The notes beneath the pieces are model-generated. The model did no database searches and was not told the origin of the DNA. It saw only the letters and a program-made list of their open reading frames with translations. A stretch of DNA of 64,000 bases, taken from a bacterium. Its GTDB lineage: Bacteria > Chloroflexota > Dormibacteria > Aeolococcales > Bog-877. Location: assembly GCA_021785655.1 (NCBI GenBank), contig JAJYET010000005.1, positions 1-64,000 on the forward strand, read 5' to 3'. Below, piece by piece: positions 22,046 to 32,615 of the stretch (positions within the stretch are counted from its first letter, which is position 1; every line of letters begins with the position of its first letter). Both the position numbers and the translations under genes were made by a program.

Positions 22046-22378
22046 TCAGCGGGCCACCCGGTGCTTGTCGAAGCAGTTGCTGCAGTAGACCGGACGGTCG
22101 TACTTGGGCTGGAAGGGCACCTGGGTCAGGGTCCCACAGTCCGCACACACCACCTCGAACATCTGCCGCGGAGCTCTGGGACCGGCCCCGTACCCTCCGC
22201 CGTTGCCCCCTTGGCGGGAGGCCTTGGCCAGCTGGCGGCAGGGCTGGCACCTGGTGGGCTGGTTGACCAGGCCCTTGGACTGATAGAACTGCTGCTCTCC
22301 GGCGGTGAAGATGAATTCCGACCCGCATTCCCTGCAGGTCAAGGTAACGTCGACGAGGCTCAACCGAGCATCCTCCAA
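22046..22378 (-). CDS. Zinc-ribbon protein with two CxxC pairs (zf-trcl + CxxCxG type)
   Basis: TCRECGSEFIFTAGEQQFYQSKGLVNQPTRCQPCR; VCADCGTLTQVPFQPKYDRPVYCSNCF. Confidence 0.85.
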   Translation of the reverse strand: MEDARLSLVDVTLTCRECGSEFIFTAGEQQFYQSKGLVNQPTRCQPCRQLAKASRQGGNGGGYGAGPRAPRQMFEVVCADCGTLTQVPFQPKYDRPVYCSNCFDKHRVAR

Positions 22379-22508
22379 CTATCCACTTAGCCAGGACCAC
22401 TCGGCCGTGCCTTGAATCGCCGCCCGGAACTGTCTGGCGGCCGCCACTATAGCAAAGGCTGGGGCATTGTGAGCGATTCCGGTCGACTTGGCCCCCCGGG
22501 CAGGGACC

Positions 22509-23348
22509 TCAGAAGGTGAAGAGGTCCAGCCCCCCCGCCACCGGGAGGGCGATACCGGTCACGTAGGCGGCCTCAGGGCTGGCGAGATAGCAGACCGCCG
22601 CAGCAATGTCCTCAGGGCGGCCCAGCTCCCGCATCGCGGTGCGGAGCACCATTCGGTCCACCACCGACGGGGGCGAGGTGCGGAAGCCCTCGGTCTCGAT
22701 AGCCCCGGCCACCACCGCGTTGCTGGTGATCCGGTGGCGCGCCCCCTCCAGAGCCATCGAGCGCATCAGGCCCAGGACCCCGGCGGAGGTAGCCGCCACG
22801 CTGGCATCACCGAAGCCTCCCTGCAGGGCGCTGACCGTGGACTTGTAGATGAGCCGTCCGTAGCCCCGGGCGCGCATGTGCGGCCAGGCCGCCTGGGTGC
22901 AGTTGAAGGCCCCGGTGAGGTTCACGTCCAGGTCGCGGCGCCAGAGCTCAGGGGAGAGGTCCATGATCTGGCCCCGGTGGTCCGAGACCCCTGCGCTGCT
23001 GACCAGGATGTCCAGCGAGCCGAATTCCTCGGCCACCTGGTCGAAGACCTCGCGCACCCGCTGCCGGTCGGTGACATCCAGCTGCACGGCGCGGGAGCGC
23101 CGACCCATGCGGGCTATCTCGGCGGCCGTGGCTTCCGTGTGGACCCCCCCCTGGGACGCCATCACCTGCGCCATCACGCTCTCGCTTCTGACCGCCACCC
23201 TTTCGATCTCTGGGTCCGACTCCGTGAGCAGATCAGTCAGCACCACGTCAGCCCCGGCGCGGGCCAGGGCCAGGGCGTCTGCGCGTCCCAGCCCCCGGGA
23301 AGCCCCGGTCACCACCGCGACCCTGCCACTCAGGTCGAACATGGTCAT
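22509..23348 (-). CDS. SDR family oxidoreductase
   Basis: VVTGASRGLGRADALALARAGADVVLTD; ITSNAVVAGAIETEGF. Confidence 0.85.
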   Translation of the reverse strand: MTMFDLSGRVAVVTGASRGLGRADALALARAGADVVLTDLLTESDPEIERVAVRSESVMAQVMASQGGVHTEATAAEIARMGRRSRAVQLDVTDRQRVREVFDQVAEEFGSLDILVSSAGVSDHRGQIMDLSPELWRRDLDVNLTGAFNCTQAAWPHMRARGYGRLIYKSTVSALQGGFGDASVAATSAGVLGLMRSMALEGARHRITSNAVVAGAIETEGFRTSPPSVVDRMVLRTAMRELGRPEDIAAAVCYLASPEAAYVTGIALPVAGGLDLFTF

Positions 23349-23425
23349 TCTTCCGACGAGTGTATCCCTCCTGCTATGGTGCCCCGGGGCCCTAGGCGGG
23401 GCCCGGCGCAGTTCCCGGGAGGCAC

Positions 23426-24133
23426 ATGCGACCGGTAGTCGGCTGGAGTGCGATCGTCGTCGCCGCCGCCACGGCCTCCTCCCTGACCCTGGCGGCCTGC
23501 GGCGGCAACGCTGAGGCGACCCGGAGCGGCCCCCGGATCCTGGCCGACGCCTCGGCCGCGATCAGCTCGGCCAAGTCCTTCCGCATGTCGGCAAGCGTCG
23601 CCACCTCCGGCGGGGTGGGCAAGTTCACCTTCGAGGTGGCCGGCAAGGGCGTGGGTGAGGGGACCTTCAGCCTCGGCAACCTGGAGTTCCAGCTGGAGGA
23701 GGACCACGCCACCGACTACATCAAGAGCTCCACCCTCTGGGCCAGCGTCGGCGGGGGTGCACTGCAGCAGTTGCTCACCGGCCACTGGGTTTCGCTGCCG
23801 GCATCCAATACCCTGGCTCAGCAGCTCACCGGCGGGCTGGCGGCGCTCACCTCACCTTCCCAGACGGCGGCATCCCTCACCAAGGGCGAGTCCAAGGCCC
23901 GGAGGGCGGGCACCTCCACCGTGGACGGCGAGGGGGTGGTGGCGGTCCGGGAAGTCGGCGGGGAAGAGGTGCTGGTGGCGACCCAGGGTCCGCCCTATCC
24001 CCTGGAGTTCCGCTTCGGGAGCGGGACCACCCTTTACCTGTCCGACTTCGGCAAGGCCTTCGGCATTCGTCCCCCGGCCCGCTCGCTCAGCCTTCTCAAC
24101 GTGATCGCCGGGTTGCAGTCCGGGGTGCCCTGA
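23426..24133 (+). CDS. Lipoprotein (LppX/LprG-like)
   Basis: Signal with lipobox LAAC; SAKSFRMSASVAT pattern. Confidence 0.6.
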   Translation: MRPVVGWSAIVVAAATASSLTLAACGGNAEATRSGPRILADASAAISSAKSFRMSASVATSGGVGKFTFEVAGKGVGEGTFSLGNLEFQLEEDHATDYIKSSTLWASVGGGALQQLLTGHWVSLPASNTLAQQLTGGLAALTSPSQTAASLTKGESKARRAGTSTVDGEGVVAVREVGGEEVLVATQGPPYPLEFRFGSGTTLYLSDFGKAFGIRPPARSLSLLNVIAGLQSGVP

Positions 24134-24142
24134 GGGGCGGGC

Positions 24143-24562
24143 TCAGAGCGGGCGCAGCTCCATCTCCGCCTTGGTGAGGGCCGGCTCCCCCGATCCGTTG
24201 CGAGCCTCCAGCACCAGCACCATCCGCCCAGGGTCCTCCTCCCTCACCTGCGGCTGCCCGCTGACCAGGTCGCCGGCTGGTACCGGAGCGGAGAAGCGGC
24301 ACGAGACTCGGGAGACGTAGGCCACCTCACCTGACCATCGCTCCAGGGGTGCGGCCGCGGCCGCCAGGGTGAGGAGTCCGTGGGCGATGGTGGACGGCAG
24401 CCCCACCGCGCGGGCGACGTCCGGGTCGAGGTGGATGGGGTTGTGATCGCCCGAGGCCTCCGCGTAGCTGTTGATCCTCTCCTGGGAGAGGGTCACCGAG
24501 AGCTCCGGCGGTTGCGTTCCCTCCCCCGGCGGAAGCCGGTCCAGAAGGCCGGTGGCGGTCAC
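24143..24562 (-). CDS. MaoC-like hydratase/dehydratase
   Basis: YAEASGDHNPIHLDPDVARAVGLPSTIAHGLLT hotdog hydratase motif; GTG start overlaps upstream stop. Confidence 0.85.
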   Translation of the reverse strand: MTATGLLDRLPPGEGTQPPELSVTLSQERINSYAEASGDHNPIHLDPDVARAVGLPSTIAHGLLTLAAAAAPLERWSGEVAYVSRVSCRFSAPVPAGDLVSGQPQVREEDPGRMVLVLEARNGSGEPALTKAEMELRPL

Positions 24563-24969
24563 GTGGCGCTCCGGACCAGAAACAGGCTCCGCGAGTGGGC
24601 GGCATCGTGCCCACCCTCGTCCCTGCCCGTGCAGGTCAGCTCCAGGAAGACCATCCCTCGGCGCTCCTCCGCCCGGGTGATCTCGCCACTCGGGGTCAGC
24701 CGCTCTCCGAACCGGATAGGCCGGTCGAACCAGAAGTCCTGCTCGCCGTGCAGCAGACGCGGCAGGTCCAGGCCGACATCGGGGTCCGAAAAGAGGAGAG
24801 GGACGATCGGCCAGAGGAGGTAGACCGAGGCGAAGGTGGCCAGCGGCCGACTCGGCTCCCAATCCGACCCGTCCCATACGGCGTGGAGGTAGGCGCGGTG
24901 CCGCTCCCGATCCACGATCTGCGGGCCGGCAGCGTAGGTGCGGCCGAGGCACTCCGGGTTGAACGCCAT
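24559..24969 (-). CDS. MaoC N-terminal/FAS1-like dehydratase domain protein
   Basis: LLHGEQDFWFDRPIRFGERLTPSGEITRAEERRGMVFLELT; forms a GTGA-coupled pair with the MaoC gene. Confidence 0.75.
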   Translation of the reverse strand: MAFNPECLGRTYAAGPQIVDRERHRAYLHAVWDGSDWEPSRPLATFASVYLLWPIVPLLFSDPDVGLDLPRLLHGEQDFWFDRPIRFGERLTPSGEITRAEERRGMVFLELTCTGRDEGGHDAAHSRSLFLVRSAT

Positions 24970-25008
24970 TGCCCCGCCAGCATACCCAACCGGTGCTACG
25001 CTGGCGCC

Positions 25009-25959
25009 GTGCCCACCTGGTCGATGCTGGGGGCGAGGGGCCACTACGGAAGGCGCTCCTGGGCCTGTCGCTGGGGCTTGGTCGCTGGACTCGCCGTCCT
25101 CACCGCCGCCACCGGGGCCACCCCATCTGTTGTGGCCGGCGCGCACCCGCCACCCACCCACCCGCCGGGCAGCACCAGTCCGGCCGCGTACGACCAGCCC
25201 GGACCCAACCGAACTGAGGCTCGCCTCCTGGCGATGAGCCTCCTGGCCGAGGCCTGGCTCCCTCCCGCCGCGACCCCGATGCCCGTCCCGACCCACGGGC
25301 TGCTGAGCCAGCCCCAGACCACGTTCGGCGGCGTCAACCTCATCGACCTCAGCGCTGGATACTGGGCCACCATGCGCACCTTCCTCTTCCAGGAGGAGGT
25401 GGTGCGGCACGTCCCTCCGGGCACCAGCTGGTCCGGCGGCGGCACTGCGTCCGGGCCCGGCACTCCGGACGTTTACTCCCTGGCCTTCGCTCCGCGGCAG
25501 CTCCCCGCGTTCGCCGAGGCGGCTCAGCTCGTCTACTCCTACTACGGCTACGGCCCGCGGACCCTGATTCGCATCGATTCCGAGGTGGCCTGGCGCCCCT
25601 TCCGGGGTCGATCCACGGAGCTGCCCCCCCGGCTGAGGCGGGCAGTGGTCCACTCCGTGCCCGAGGTGAGCCCCACCACGCTGCGTCCCCAAAGCATCAC
25701 CCTGGGACCGGGGTCGGAGCTGGACGCCCTCGTCTCCGCGGTTGACTCCGAGCCGGCGGTGTCCCCGAGCTTCACGCGCTGCGCCCTAATCCAACAGAAG
25801 GTCACGGTGACCTTCTACGCCGCTTCCGGAGTCCGCCCGGTGGCCGAGGTGACGATCCTCGTGGGCTGCGTCGACCTCAACCTGCGCCTCAAGGGCCAGT
25901 CCATCCAGCTGCAGGCGAGCCCCACCCTGGGAGTCCTGCAACGTCTCCTTCGGAGCTGA
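25009..25959 (+). CDS. Secreted hypothetical protein
   Basis: Long ORF with signal peptide; GTG start in frame. Confidence 0.6.
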   Translation: MPTWSMLGARGHYGRRSWACRWGLVAGLAVLTAATGATPSVVAGAHPPPTHPPGSTSPAAYDQPGPNRTEARLLAMSLLAEAWLPPAATPMPVPTHGLLSQPQTTFGGVNLIDLSAGYWATMRTFLFQEEVVRHVPPGTSWSGGGTASGPGTPDVYSLAFAPRQLPAFAEAAQLVYSYYGYGPRTLIRIDSEVAWRPFRGRSTELPPRLRRAVVHSVPEVSPTTLRPQSITLGPGSELDALVSAVDSEPAVSPSFTRCALIQQKVTVTFYAASGVRPVAEVTILVGCVDLNLRLKGQSIQLQASPTLGVLQRLLRS

Positions 25960-26099
25960 TCCCACCGCCGCGGAGCCATCCCCGACGCCACGACCGTCGC
26001 TGGTCGACGTCCCAGCCGGCTCCCAGCTTTGACACCGCTTCCGCCCCTCTGGTAGGGTGGCTGAAGTGCCGCTGGGGAGAGGCGGCCGGGCAAGGAAGC

Positions 26100-27008
26100 T
26101 TGGGGAGAAGCTGCTTGCAACGTGTCAATTCGCGCCTCGTGCACGGGGCCGTGGCGCTGCTGGCGACCGGACTGGTGATGGTCGGACTCCTGAGCGCCAC
26201 CCCAGGAGCGATCCAGGCGGCATCCCAGTCCACCGGCTACTGGCCAGCCCCGGCGGCGGCGGGCGCCGGCCTCTACTACGACAAGCCGGCCGCGGTCCCG
26301 GGAAGCATCTCGGTGGTTCCGGCGCCGGTCGTGGACGCCACCTCGAGCGCCAGCCTCGCCACGCTCGCGGCCCGCCATGGCACCTCCGTGGCCGAGCTGG
26401 CCTGGGCCAACCAGCTTCCCGCCGGGGCCTCGCCGCATTCGGGCCAGCCGCTCCTCATCCCGCCCACCGGTCCGGCGGTGCTGGTGCGGGTGCTGCCGGG
26501 GGAGGACCTGCAGTCCTTCGCGGCCCGCTTCCGGGTCAGCACCGGGGTGGTGCTCAACTACAACAACCTGAGTGGGAGCCAGCTGACCCCCGACACCTTC
26601 CTGCTCATGCCCAGGGCGGCCTCCCCCTCCTCGCTGCCGGTGCAGGATTTTCTGCCCCTCACCGCCGGGGTTCCGGAGGTGGCTCCCAGCCAGCCCCGCT
26701 CTCCCAACCCCTTTCCCTGGGGCCAGTGCACCTACTGGGTGGCCAGCCAGCGCTACGTGCCGTGGCAGGGCAACGCCATCGCCTGGTGGGCGGAGGCTCG
26801 CGCCTACGGTGTCCCCGAGGGGCTGGTTCCCGTGGCGGGGGCGATCGCGGTCTACAACATCGGCTACTACGGGCACGTGGCCTACGTCACCAAGGTCCTG
26901 GCCAACGGCAGCTGGCAGCAGTCCGAGATGAACGTCTACGGCCTGGGGATCAAGGACACCCGCACCATGGTTCCCGGGGAGGGCGGGTTCCTCGGCTTCA
27001 TCTACTGA
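26100..27008 (+). CDS. Secreted LysM + CHAP peptidoglycan hydrolase
   Basis: LysM-like repeats (TLAARHGTSVAELAWANQLPAGA..); CHAP: FPWGQCTYWVASQR...GAIAVYNIGYYGHVAYVTKVL. Confidence 0.85.
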   Translation: MGRSCLQRVNSRLVHGAVALLATGLVMVGLLSATPGAIQAASQSTGYWPAPAAAGAGLYYDKPAAVPGSISVVPAPVVDATSSASLATLAARHGTSVAELAWANQLPAGASPHSGQPLLIPPTGPAVLVRVLPGEDLQSFAARFRVSTGVVLNYNNLSGSQLTPDTFLLMPRAASPSSLPVQDFLPLTAGVPEVAPSQPRSPNPFPWGQCTYWVASQRYVPWQGNAIAWWAEARAYGVPEGLVPVAGAIAVYNIGYYGHVAYVTKVLANGSWQQSEMNVYGLGIKDTRTMVPGEGGFLGFIY

Positions 27009-27122
27009 CCAAGGCGGGCCCCGCCTCCACCTCGCCCTGTCCAGAGGGGCTGGACCGGCGCGGAACCTGCCCGCCCCGGACCGCGTTCGAATGGTCAGGA
27101 TGCGAGTGCCGCAGAACGTGAA

Positions 27123-28340
27123 GTGACGGGCCACCGCGCCCCTTGGCGTCGCCTTCGGCTTCTCCTGCCCGCTCTGCTGGTGCTCGTGGTGGCCGCTGGC
27201 GCCCTGCAGTTCCTGCGCCCCGTTCCTCCCATCGTGCTGGTACGGGCGGCTCCCTCCACGGTGACCCTCCCCGGACGACTTGGCCCCCTTCCCTGGCCGC
27301 AGTTTGGCGAGGCGGCGGTGGCCGTGAGCGGTGTGGGGATGGTGGGCGGCCACGGCGGTGATCAGGCCGAGCCGATCGGCAGTGTGGCCAAGGTGATGAC
27401 GGCAGTCCTGGTGCTCAAGGACCATCCTCTCCAGCTGGGCGCCACCGGCCCCACCGTGACCGTGACCCCTGCGGATGTCGCCACCTATCAGCAGGACCTG
27501 GCCGGCGGCCAGTCCGTGGTCCCGGTGGCCAGTGGGGAGGTCCTCACCGAGCTGCAGCTGCTGGAGGCCATGCTCATCCCCTCCGGCAACAACATCGCCA
27601 CCCTCCTGGCGCAGTGGGACGCCGGCAGCGAGGGCGCCTTCGTCAGCGAGATGAACCGGGAGGCCCGCGCCCTGGGTCTTCCCCGCACGACCTACGCCGA
27701 CGCCAGCGGGCTCTCCCCGGAGACGGCCAGCGACGCCGCGGATCAGACCCGCCTGGCCGAGTACGCAATGGCCAACCCGGTGTTCGCCGAGATCGTGGCC
27801 ATGCCCCAGGTCACGCTCCCCGTGGCCGGGGTCACCTACAACGTGAATGCCGACGTGACCCATGGGGGCATCGTCGGGGTCAAGACCGGCTCGACCCCAC
27901 AAGCTGGGGGGTGCTTCGTGTTCGCCTACCAGACCACCGTGGGGTCGCGGTCGGTGCTGGTCGTGGGCGCGGTGCTCGGCCAGGGCGGCACAAGCGTCCT
28001 GGACAGCGCCCTCGCGGCGGGCGTGGAGCTCGCCCACGCCCTCGGGCCCCAGTTAGAGTTGGTCCCTCTTCTCAGCCCGGCGACGGTCGTGGCCCGCCTC
28101 GAGCCGGCCTGGTCGACGCCCATCCCGGTCACGCCCTCACAGTCCTACACGGCCCTCGGCTGGCCTGGCCTCAAGCTCCACCTCCGAGTGGTCCCGCTGC
28201 GGCTCGGTACCTCGCTGCGGGCGCGCCAGCGGGTCGGGGCCGTGCTGGTGCAGTCGCCCGCCGGGCGCGTCTCCCTCCCCCTCGCGGGGCCCTCCCCGGT
28301 GCACGGTCCCTCTCTCCGATGGCGGCTCACCCGACTCTGA
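27123..28340 (+). CDS. D-alanyl-D-alanine carboxypeptidase (S11 penicillin-binding protein)
   Basis: SVAK (SxxK), SGNN, KTGS motifs in order. Confidence 0.9.
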   Translation: MTGHRAPWRRLRLLLPALLVLVVAAGALQFLRPVPPIVLVRAAPSTVTLPGRLGPLPWPQFGEAAVAVSGVGMVGGHGGDQAEPIGSVAKVMTAVLVLKDHPLQLGATGPTVTVTPADVATYQQDLAGGQSVVPVASGEVLTELQLLEAMLIPSGNNIATLLAQWDAGSEGAFVSEMNREARALGLPRTTYADASGLSPETASDAADQTRLAEYAMANPVFAEIVAMPQVTLPVAGVTYNVNADVTHGGIVGVKTGSTPQAGGCFVFAYQTTVGSRSVLVVGAVLGQGGTSVLDSALAAGVELAHALGPQLELVPLLSPATVVARLEPAWSTPIPVTPSQSYTALGWPGLKLHLRVVPLRLGTSLRARQRVGAVLVQSPAGRVSLPLAGPSPVHGPSLRWRLTRL

Positions 28341-28559
28341 GGCCTCGCCTCGCGGATGGGGGCCGACCCCTTCGGGGAGCTGATGGTGGGGAGGGGACGA
28401 AAGGTCGCGCGGGCGGCGCCGAGAGCGAGTTCCACGGCCGCAGCACCCTGCCGGGCCCGGGCCGCGGCCGAGCTAATCTAGGGAGGAGAACCCCAGCATC
28501 CGCCGCCGATGGCCGGCGGACGCGGCCGCGCTCCGTCGATCACTCCGAGGAGGCATCCG

Positions 28560-29036
28560 ATGGCCGAGAGCAACAAGGCGAGCAACGCCGCTGGGCGGGA
28601 GTCCGAGCCCGCGGCCCGCGGGCGGGCGAAGGCGTTCACCGAGGAGGAGCGGGCCGCCATGCGCGAGTACGCGCGGGAGCGGCGCATCAACCAGTCCAAC
28701 CCCGCGGATGGCGAGCGCGAGGTGCTGGCCAAGATCGCGGAGATGCCGGATTCCGACCGGGCGATCGCCGAACGGCTGCACGACCTGGTCAAGGCGACGG
28801 CGCCTCACCTCGTGCCTCGGACCTGGTACGGCATGCCCGCCTACGCTCAGGGTGGTGCGGTCATGCTCTTCTTCCAGAGCGCGCAGAAGTTCAAGTCCCG
28901 CTATGCGACCCTGGGCTTCAGCGACAAGGCCAAGCTGGATGAGGGCGGGATGTGGCCGACGAGCTACGCCCTGAAAGAGTTCGGCCCCGCCGAGTCGGCG
29001 CGGGTGGAGGAGCTGCTGCGCAGAGCGGTGGGCTGA
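28560..29036 (+). CDS. DUF1801-family protein
   Basis: [36 protein letters not shown]. Confidence 0.75.
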   Translation: MAESNKASNAAGRESEPAARGRAKAFTEEERAAMREYARERRINQSNPADGEREVLAKIAEMPDSDRAIAERLHDLVKATAPHLVPRTWYGMPAYAQGGAVMLFFQSAQKFKSRYATLGFSDKAKLDEGGMWPTSYALKEFGPAESARVEELLRRAVG

Positions 29037-29068
29037 CGCGGGAAGTGGCCCGTTCGCGGGGACCGGGC

Positions 29069-29767
29069 CTAACCGGCGAAGCGGTAGCCGATCCCCGGGA
29101 CGGAGTGGATGTAGGTGGGGTGCTCGGCGCTAGGCTCGATCTTGCGTCGCAAGCGGTACACGTGGGCGTCCACGGTCCGGGTCTCGATCTCGACCTCGTA
29201 CCCCCAAACCCGGCGCAGGAGCTCGGCCCGGCTCATCACCTGGCCCGGCCGGCTGGCCAGCAGGGCGAGCAGATTGAACTCGGTGAGGGTGAGGGGAACC
29301 TCCTGATCGTCGCGGTACACCTGCCGGCGGCGCAGGTCGATGCTGAGCCCGGGAAACTCGAACCGCTCCCGAGCCTGCTCCTGGGGGGCGGCGTCCGAGC
29401 GCCGAAGGTGCGCTCCGATCCGAGCCACCAGCTCGCGCACCTCGAAGGGCTTGACCACGTAGTCGTCCGCGCCCAGCTCGAGCCCCACCACCACGTCGAT
29501 GGTGTCGCTCTTGGCGGTGAGCATGATGATCGGGACCTTGTGGCCATCGCTGCGCAGCTTGCGGCAGACATCCAGCCCGCTCATCCCCGGCAGGTTGATG
29601 TCCAGCAGTACCAGATCCGGACTGCTCTGCTGGACTAGCTCCAAGCCCTCGGTGCCGGTGGCGGCCTCCAGGACCGTGTAGTGCTGGGGCTCGCAGGCGA
29701 GCTTCACGATCTCCCGGGTCGCGGGGTCGTCCTCAACCATGAGGATGGTCTTGTTGCCGCCGCTCAT
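29069..29767 (-). CDS. OmpR-family response regulator
   Basis: REC (VLLDINLPGMSGLD) + winged helix (RTVDAHVYRLRRKIEP). Confidence 0.95.
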   Translation of the reverse strand: MSGGNKTILMVEDDPATREIVKLACEPQHYTVLEAATGTEGLELVQQSSPDLVLLDINLPGMSGLDVCRKLRSDGHKVPIIMLTAKSDTIDVVVGLELGADDYVVKPFEVRELVARIGAHLRRSDAAPQEQARERFEFPGLSIDLRRRQVYRDDQEVPLTLTEFNLLALLASRPGQVMSRAELLRRVWGYEVEIETRTVDAHVYRLRRKIEPSAEHPTYIHSVPGIGYRFAG

Positions 29768-31425
29768 GCGCCCAATGCCTCCAGGTACTCGGTTACGGTG
29801 TTGACGAAGCTCTTGACCTCGATGGGCTTGGTGATGTACCCCGAGCAGCCCGCGTCCATGGCCTCCCGCTCGTCCCCCAGCATCGCCCGGGCGCTGAGCG
29901 CCACGATCGGCGTCTGAGAGGTCCGCGGGTCCGCCTTGAGCAGGCGGGTGACGGTCAGTCCGTCGATCCCCGGGAGCTGGATGTCCATCAGGATGAGGTC
30001 ATAGGGATGGGCCTTGGCCTTCTGCAGTCCCTCCTGGCCGTCCGTGGCGGTGTCCACCTTGAACCCCTGCCCCCGGAGGACCAGGGTGGAGAGCTCGAGG
30101 CTGGACGGATTGTCCTCGATCACCAGGATACGGTTACGCAGCTGCCCGTTGGGACGCAGCCCGTGCAGGGGCAGGGTGACGGTGAAGGTCGCGCCCCGTC
30201 CCAGCTGGCTCTCCACCTTGATGGTCCCCCCGTGCAGCCCCACCATCCTCTTGACCAGGGCCAGCCCCAGCCCGGTGCCCTCGTATGGCCGGTCGGCGGA
30301 GGACTGGACCTGGAAGAACTCGCTGAAGATCTCCTCGTGGTGCTGCGGGTCGATGCCGATCCCGCTGTCCTTGACCTGGAGCACCAGCTGGCCCGCGCGC
30401 GGCTTGGTCCGGGCCCGGACCAGGGCGTATCCCCCCTCGGGGGTGAACTTGATGGCGTTGGCCAGGAGGTTGTAGAGGACCTGCTTGAACTTCCCCTTGT
30501 CGGCGCGCACCAGGGAGTCCTCGTGGTCGACCTCCACCTGGAGGGCCACCCGGGCCCGCTCCGCCAGCGGCCGCACCACGGTCAGCACTTCGCCTATGGC
30601 CGGCCCCAGCTGGAACTCCTCGTACTGCAGCTCCAGCCGGCCCGCCTCGATCTTGCTGAGGTCGAGCACGTCGTTGACCAGCCCGAGCAGATGGCGCCCG
30701 CTGGAGTGGATGTTCTCCAGGCACTCCTGCTGTTGCTGAGCGCTCATCTTTCCCGCCAGGTTGTCCTTGAGGATCTCGCTGAAGCCGAGGATGGCGTTGA
30801 GCGGGGTGCGCAGCTCGTGGCTCATGTTGGCCAGGAACTCGCTCTTGAGGCGGCTGTTCTCCTGGATCTGGGCGTTGGCCACCTCCAGCTCGTGCTTCTG
30901 CAGGGCGATCTCCTGCAGCTGGCGCTGGGCCGAGGCATGGAGGGATGCGTTGTCCAGGCTGATGGCGGCCTGGTTGGCGATCACCCGCACCAGCGCCTGC
31001 TCCAGATCGGTGAACGGCTTGACCCGTTTGCGCCCCAGGCTCAGGGCACCCATCACCCGGTTGGGGGACTCGAGCGGCATGACGAGGACGCTGCGGGGTG
31101 AGCTGGGACTGGGCAGGCTCTTGAAGCGCGGATCCTGGGTGGCGTCGTCCACCCGGACCGCCTTGCGCTCGGCCACCGCCCAGCCCACGATCCCCTCCCC
31201 GACGCCGAAGGCGGCCACGCTCCCCACCTGCTCGGTGTAGGGATAGGTGGCCATGGCGCTGAGCTGCGACTCCTCCTCGTCCAGCAGGAAAACCGTGGAG
31301 GCGTCGCACGCCACCAGTTGGGCGAGCGACCTCAGGGTGAAGTCAATGTTGACCTTGACGTCAAGGCTGGACGTGAACAGATTGCCAACCCGCTCCAGCA
31401 GGTCGACCATCGCCTTGTCGTCCAT
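29764..31425 (-). CDS. Hybrid histidine kinase GAF-HisKA-HATPase-REC
   Basis: MSHELRTPLNAILGFSEIL, GTGLGLALVKRMV, LILMDIQLPGIDGL; 4-bp overlap with the response regulator. Confidence 0.93.
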   Translation of the reverse strand: MDDKAMVDLLERVGNLFTSSLDVKVNIDFTLRSLAQLVACDASTVFLLDEEESQLSAMATYPYTEQVGSVAAFGVGEGIVGWAVAERKAVRVDDATQDPRFKSLPSPSSPRSVLVMPLESPNRVMGALSLGRKRVKPFTDLEQALVRVIANQAAISLDNASLHASAQRQLQEIALQKHELEVANAQIQENSRLKSEFLANMSHELRTPLNAILGFSEILKDNLAGKMSAQQQQECLENIHSSGRHLLGLVNDVLDLSKIEAGRLELQYEEFQLGPAIGEVLTVVRPLAERARVALQVEVDHEDSLVRADKGKFKQVLYNLLANAIKFTPEGGYALVRARTKPRAGQLVLQVKDSGIGIDPQHHEEIFSEFFQVQSSADRPYEGTGLGLALVKRMVGLHGGTIKVESQLGRGATFTVTLPLHGLRPNGQLRNRILVIEDNPSSLELSTLVLRGQGFKVDTATDGQEGLQKAKAHPYDLILMDIQLPGIDGLTVTRLLKADPRTSQTPIVALSARAMLGDEREAMDAGCSGYITKPIEVKSFVNTVTEYLEALGA

Positions 31426-31684
31426 CCGTGGGGGATTATAGGCAACGCTCGAATTCACGACCACCACCCGCGGGGTGCCCCGCCCAGGACCAGCCCCGGC
31501 TTGCCACCGCTCAACCGCCCCAGTCCCGGCCTGCTCCGACAGTTCTGACGCAGCCTTGGGCCCGCGCCGCGGGAAATCCCGGCCGAGGTGGTCATCCGGC
31601 CCGAGGCAACGGCCGACCGCCCACCGGCGTGCCGCTGGCTCCGTCCGGGTGGGGACCTGGCGGGAGAAGAGGCATAGCCACGCG

Positions 31685-32324
31685 TGACGGTACGCCTTGG
31701 GACGTCTGCCCGGCAACCCATCGCATTCCCTGGTGGGCGCGCGGGAGCAGGAGGGCCAAGAGGAAGGCCACCGCACAGAACCCGGCGACGGCACGGACGC
31801 CAGCATCGGTGGACCGGACCAGAGCCCGGCCCAGGTGTCCGCTCAGCCCCCCACCCGCCCCGAGGAAGACCCGAACCGCCACCGAAGGTGGCAGGCTGGC
31901 CTCGGCGACCACCAGAGCGAGGGTGAAGGAGAGGGCCATCCCCACGTTGCGCCGGGTGAAGAACATGCCCGAGGCCACCCCGGTCCGCCCCCGGGGCGCT
32001 GAGGAGTCCACCGCCTTGGTCAGGGCGGGAGGGGGCACCGTCGGCCAGGGTCGAGACCACCGTCATCTCGCCGATGGCCAGCGCTCGGTAGAGGGCGAAG
32101 ATCCCAACCGTGCTGCCCACGCCGCAGACCGCCTTCCATCCCAGGCTGGCAGGCGCCAGCCCGGTCCAGGGGAACAGCCAGAGCCCCAACAGGGCGGTAA
32201 CCAGGCCGAGCGGCTGGCTCAGCAGGGCCACGACGGCGGCGTGGCCCCGGCGTCCCGACACCTCCGCCAGGAAGTCCGAGGCGCCGTAGCCCACCGCCGC
32301 GGCCAGGATGAGGGCTATCCCCAT
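31685..32324 (-). pseudogene. Chimeric remnant: EamA/DMT transporter N-terminus joined to an MFS permease C-terminus in another frame
   Basis: 32038-32324: MGIALILAAAVGYGASDFLAEVSGRRG...; 31685-32038: RGRTGVASGMFFTRRNVGMALSFTLALVVAEA (MFS). Confidence 0.6.
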
Positions 32325-32615
32325 CGCCAAGCGTCGGCCGGCGGAGAGAGGGTGAACGGGGGCCTGCGCCCTAGGTGGCCAGCTGGACGCCGAGAGCGAC
32401 GCCTTGCGCCCCCTGGGCCGACCGCCGCACGACGCCTGCCCTCCACCGCGTCTTGCGCCGCCCCGGTTCATCCGCGCCGGTGCCAGGCCACCCCGGGCGG
32501 GAGTCACGGGCCGCAGGTGATGGGCCGATGGCGGTGGAGGTCGGTCCACCTCGTCCACAACCAGGCGGAGGGCTCGCCGGTCGCGGTCCCACCGAGGGAG
32601 GAGATTGGCGCCGCC

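Noticed and set aside
26000-26099. Possible c-di-AMP (ydaO) riboswitch upstream of the LysM/CHAP gene
   Set aside because: Leader is short and I could not recognise the conserved ydaO core.
30007-31101. + strand ORF antisense to the hybrid kinase
   Set aside because: Leu/Gly/His-rich shadow frame; kinase strand has clear H, N and G boxes.
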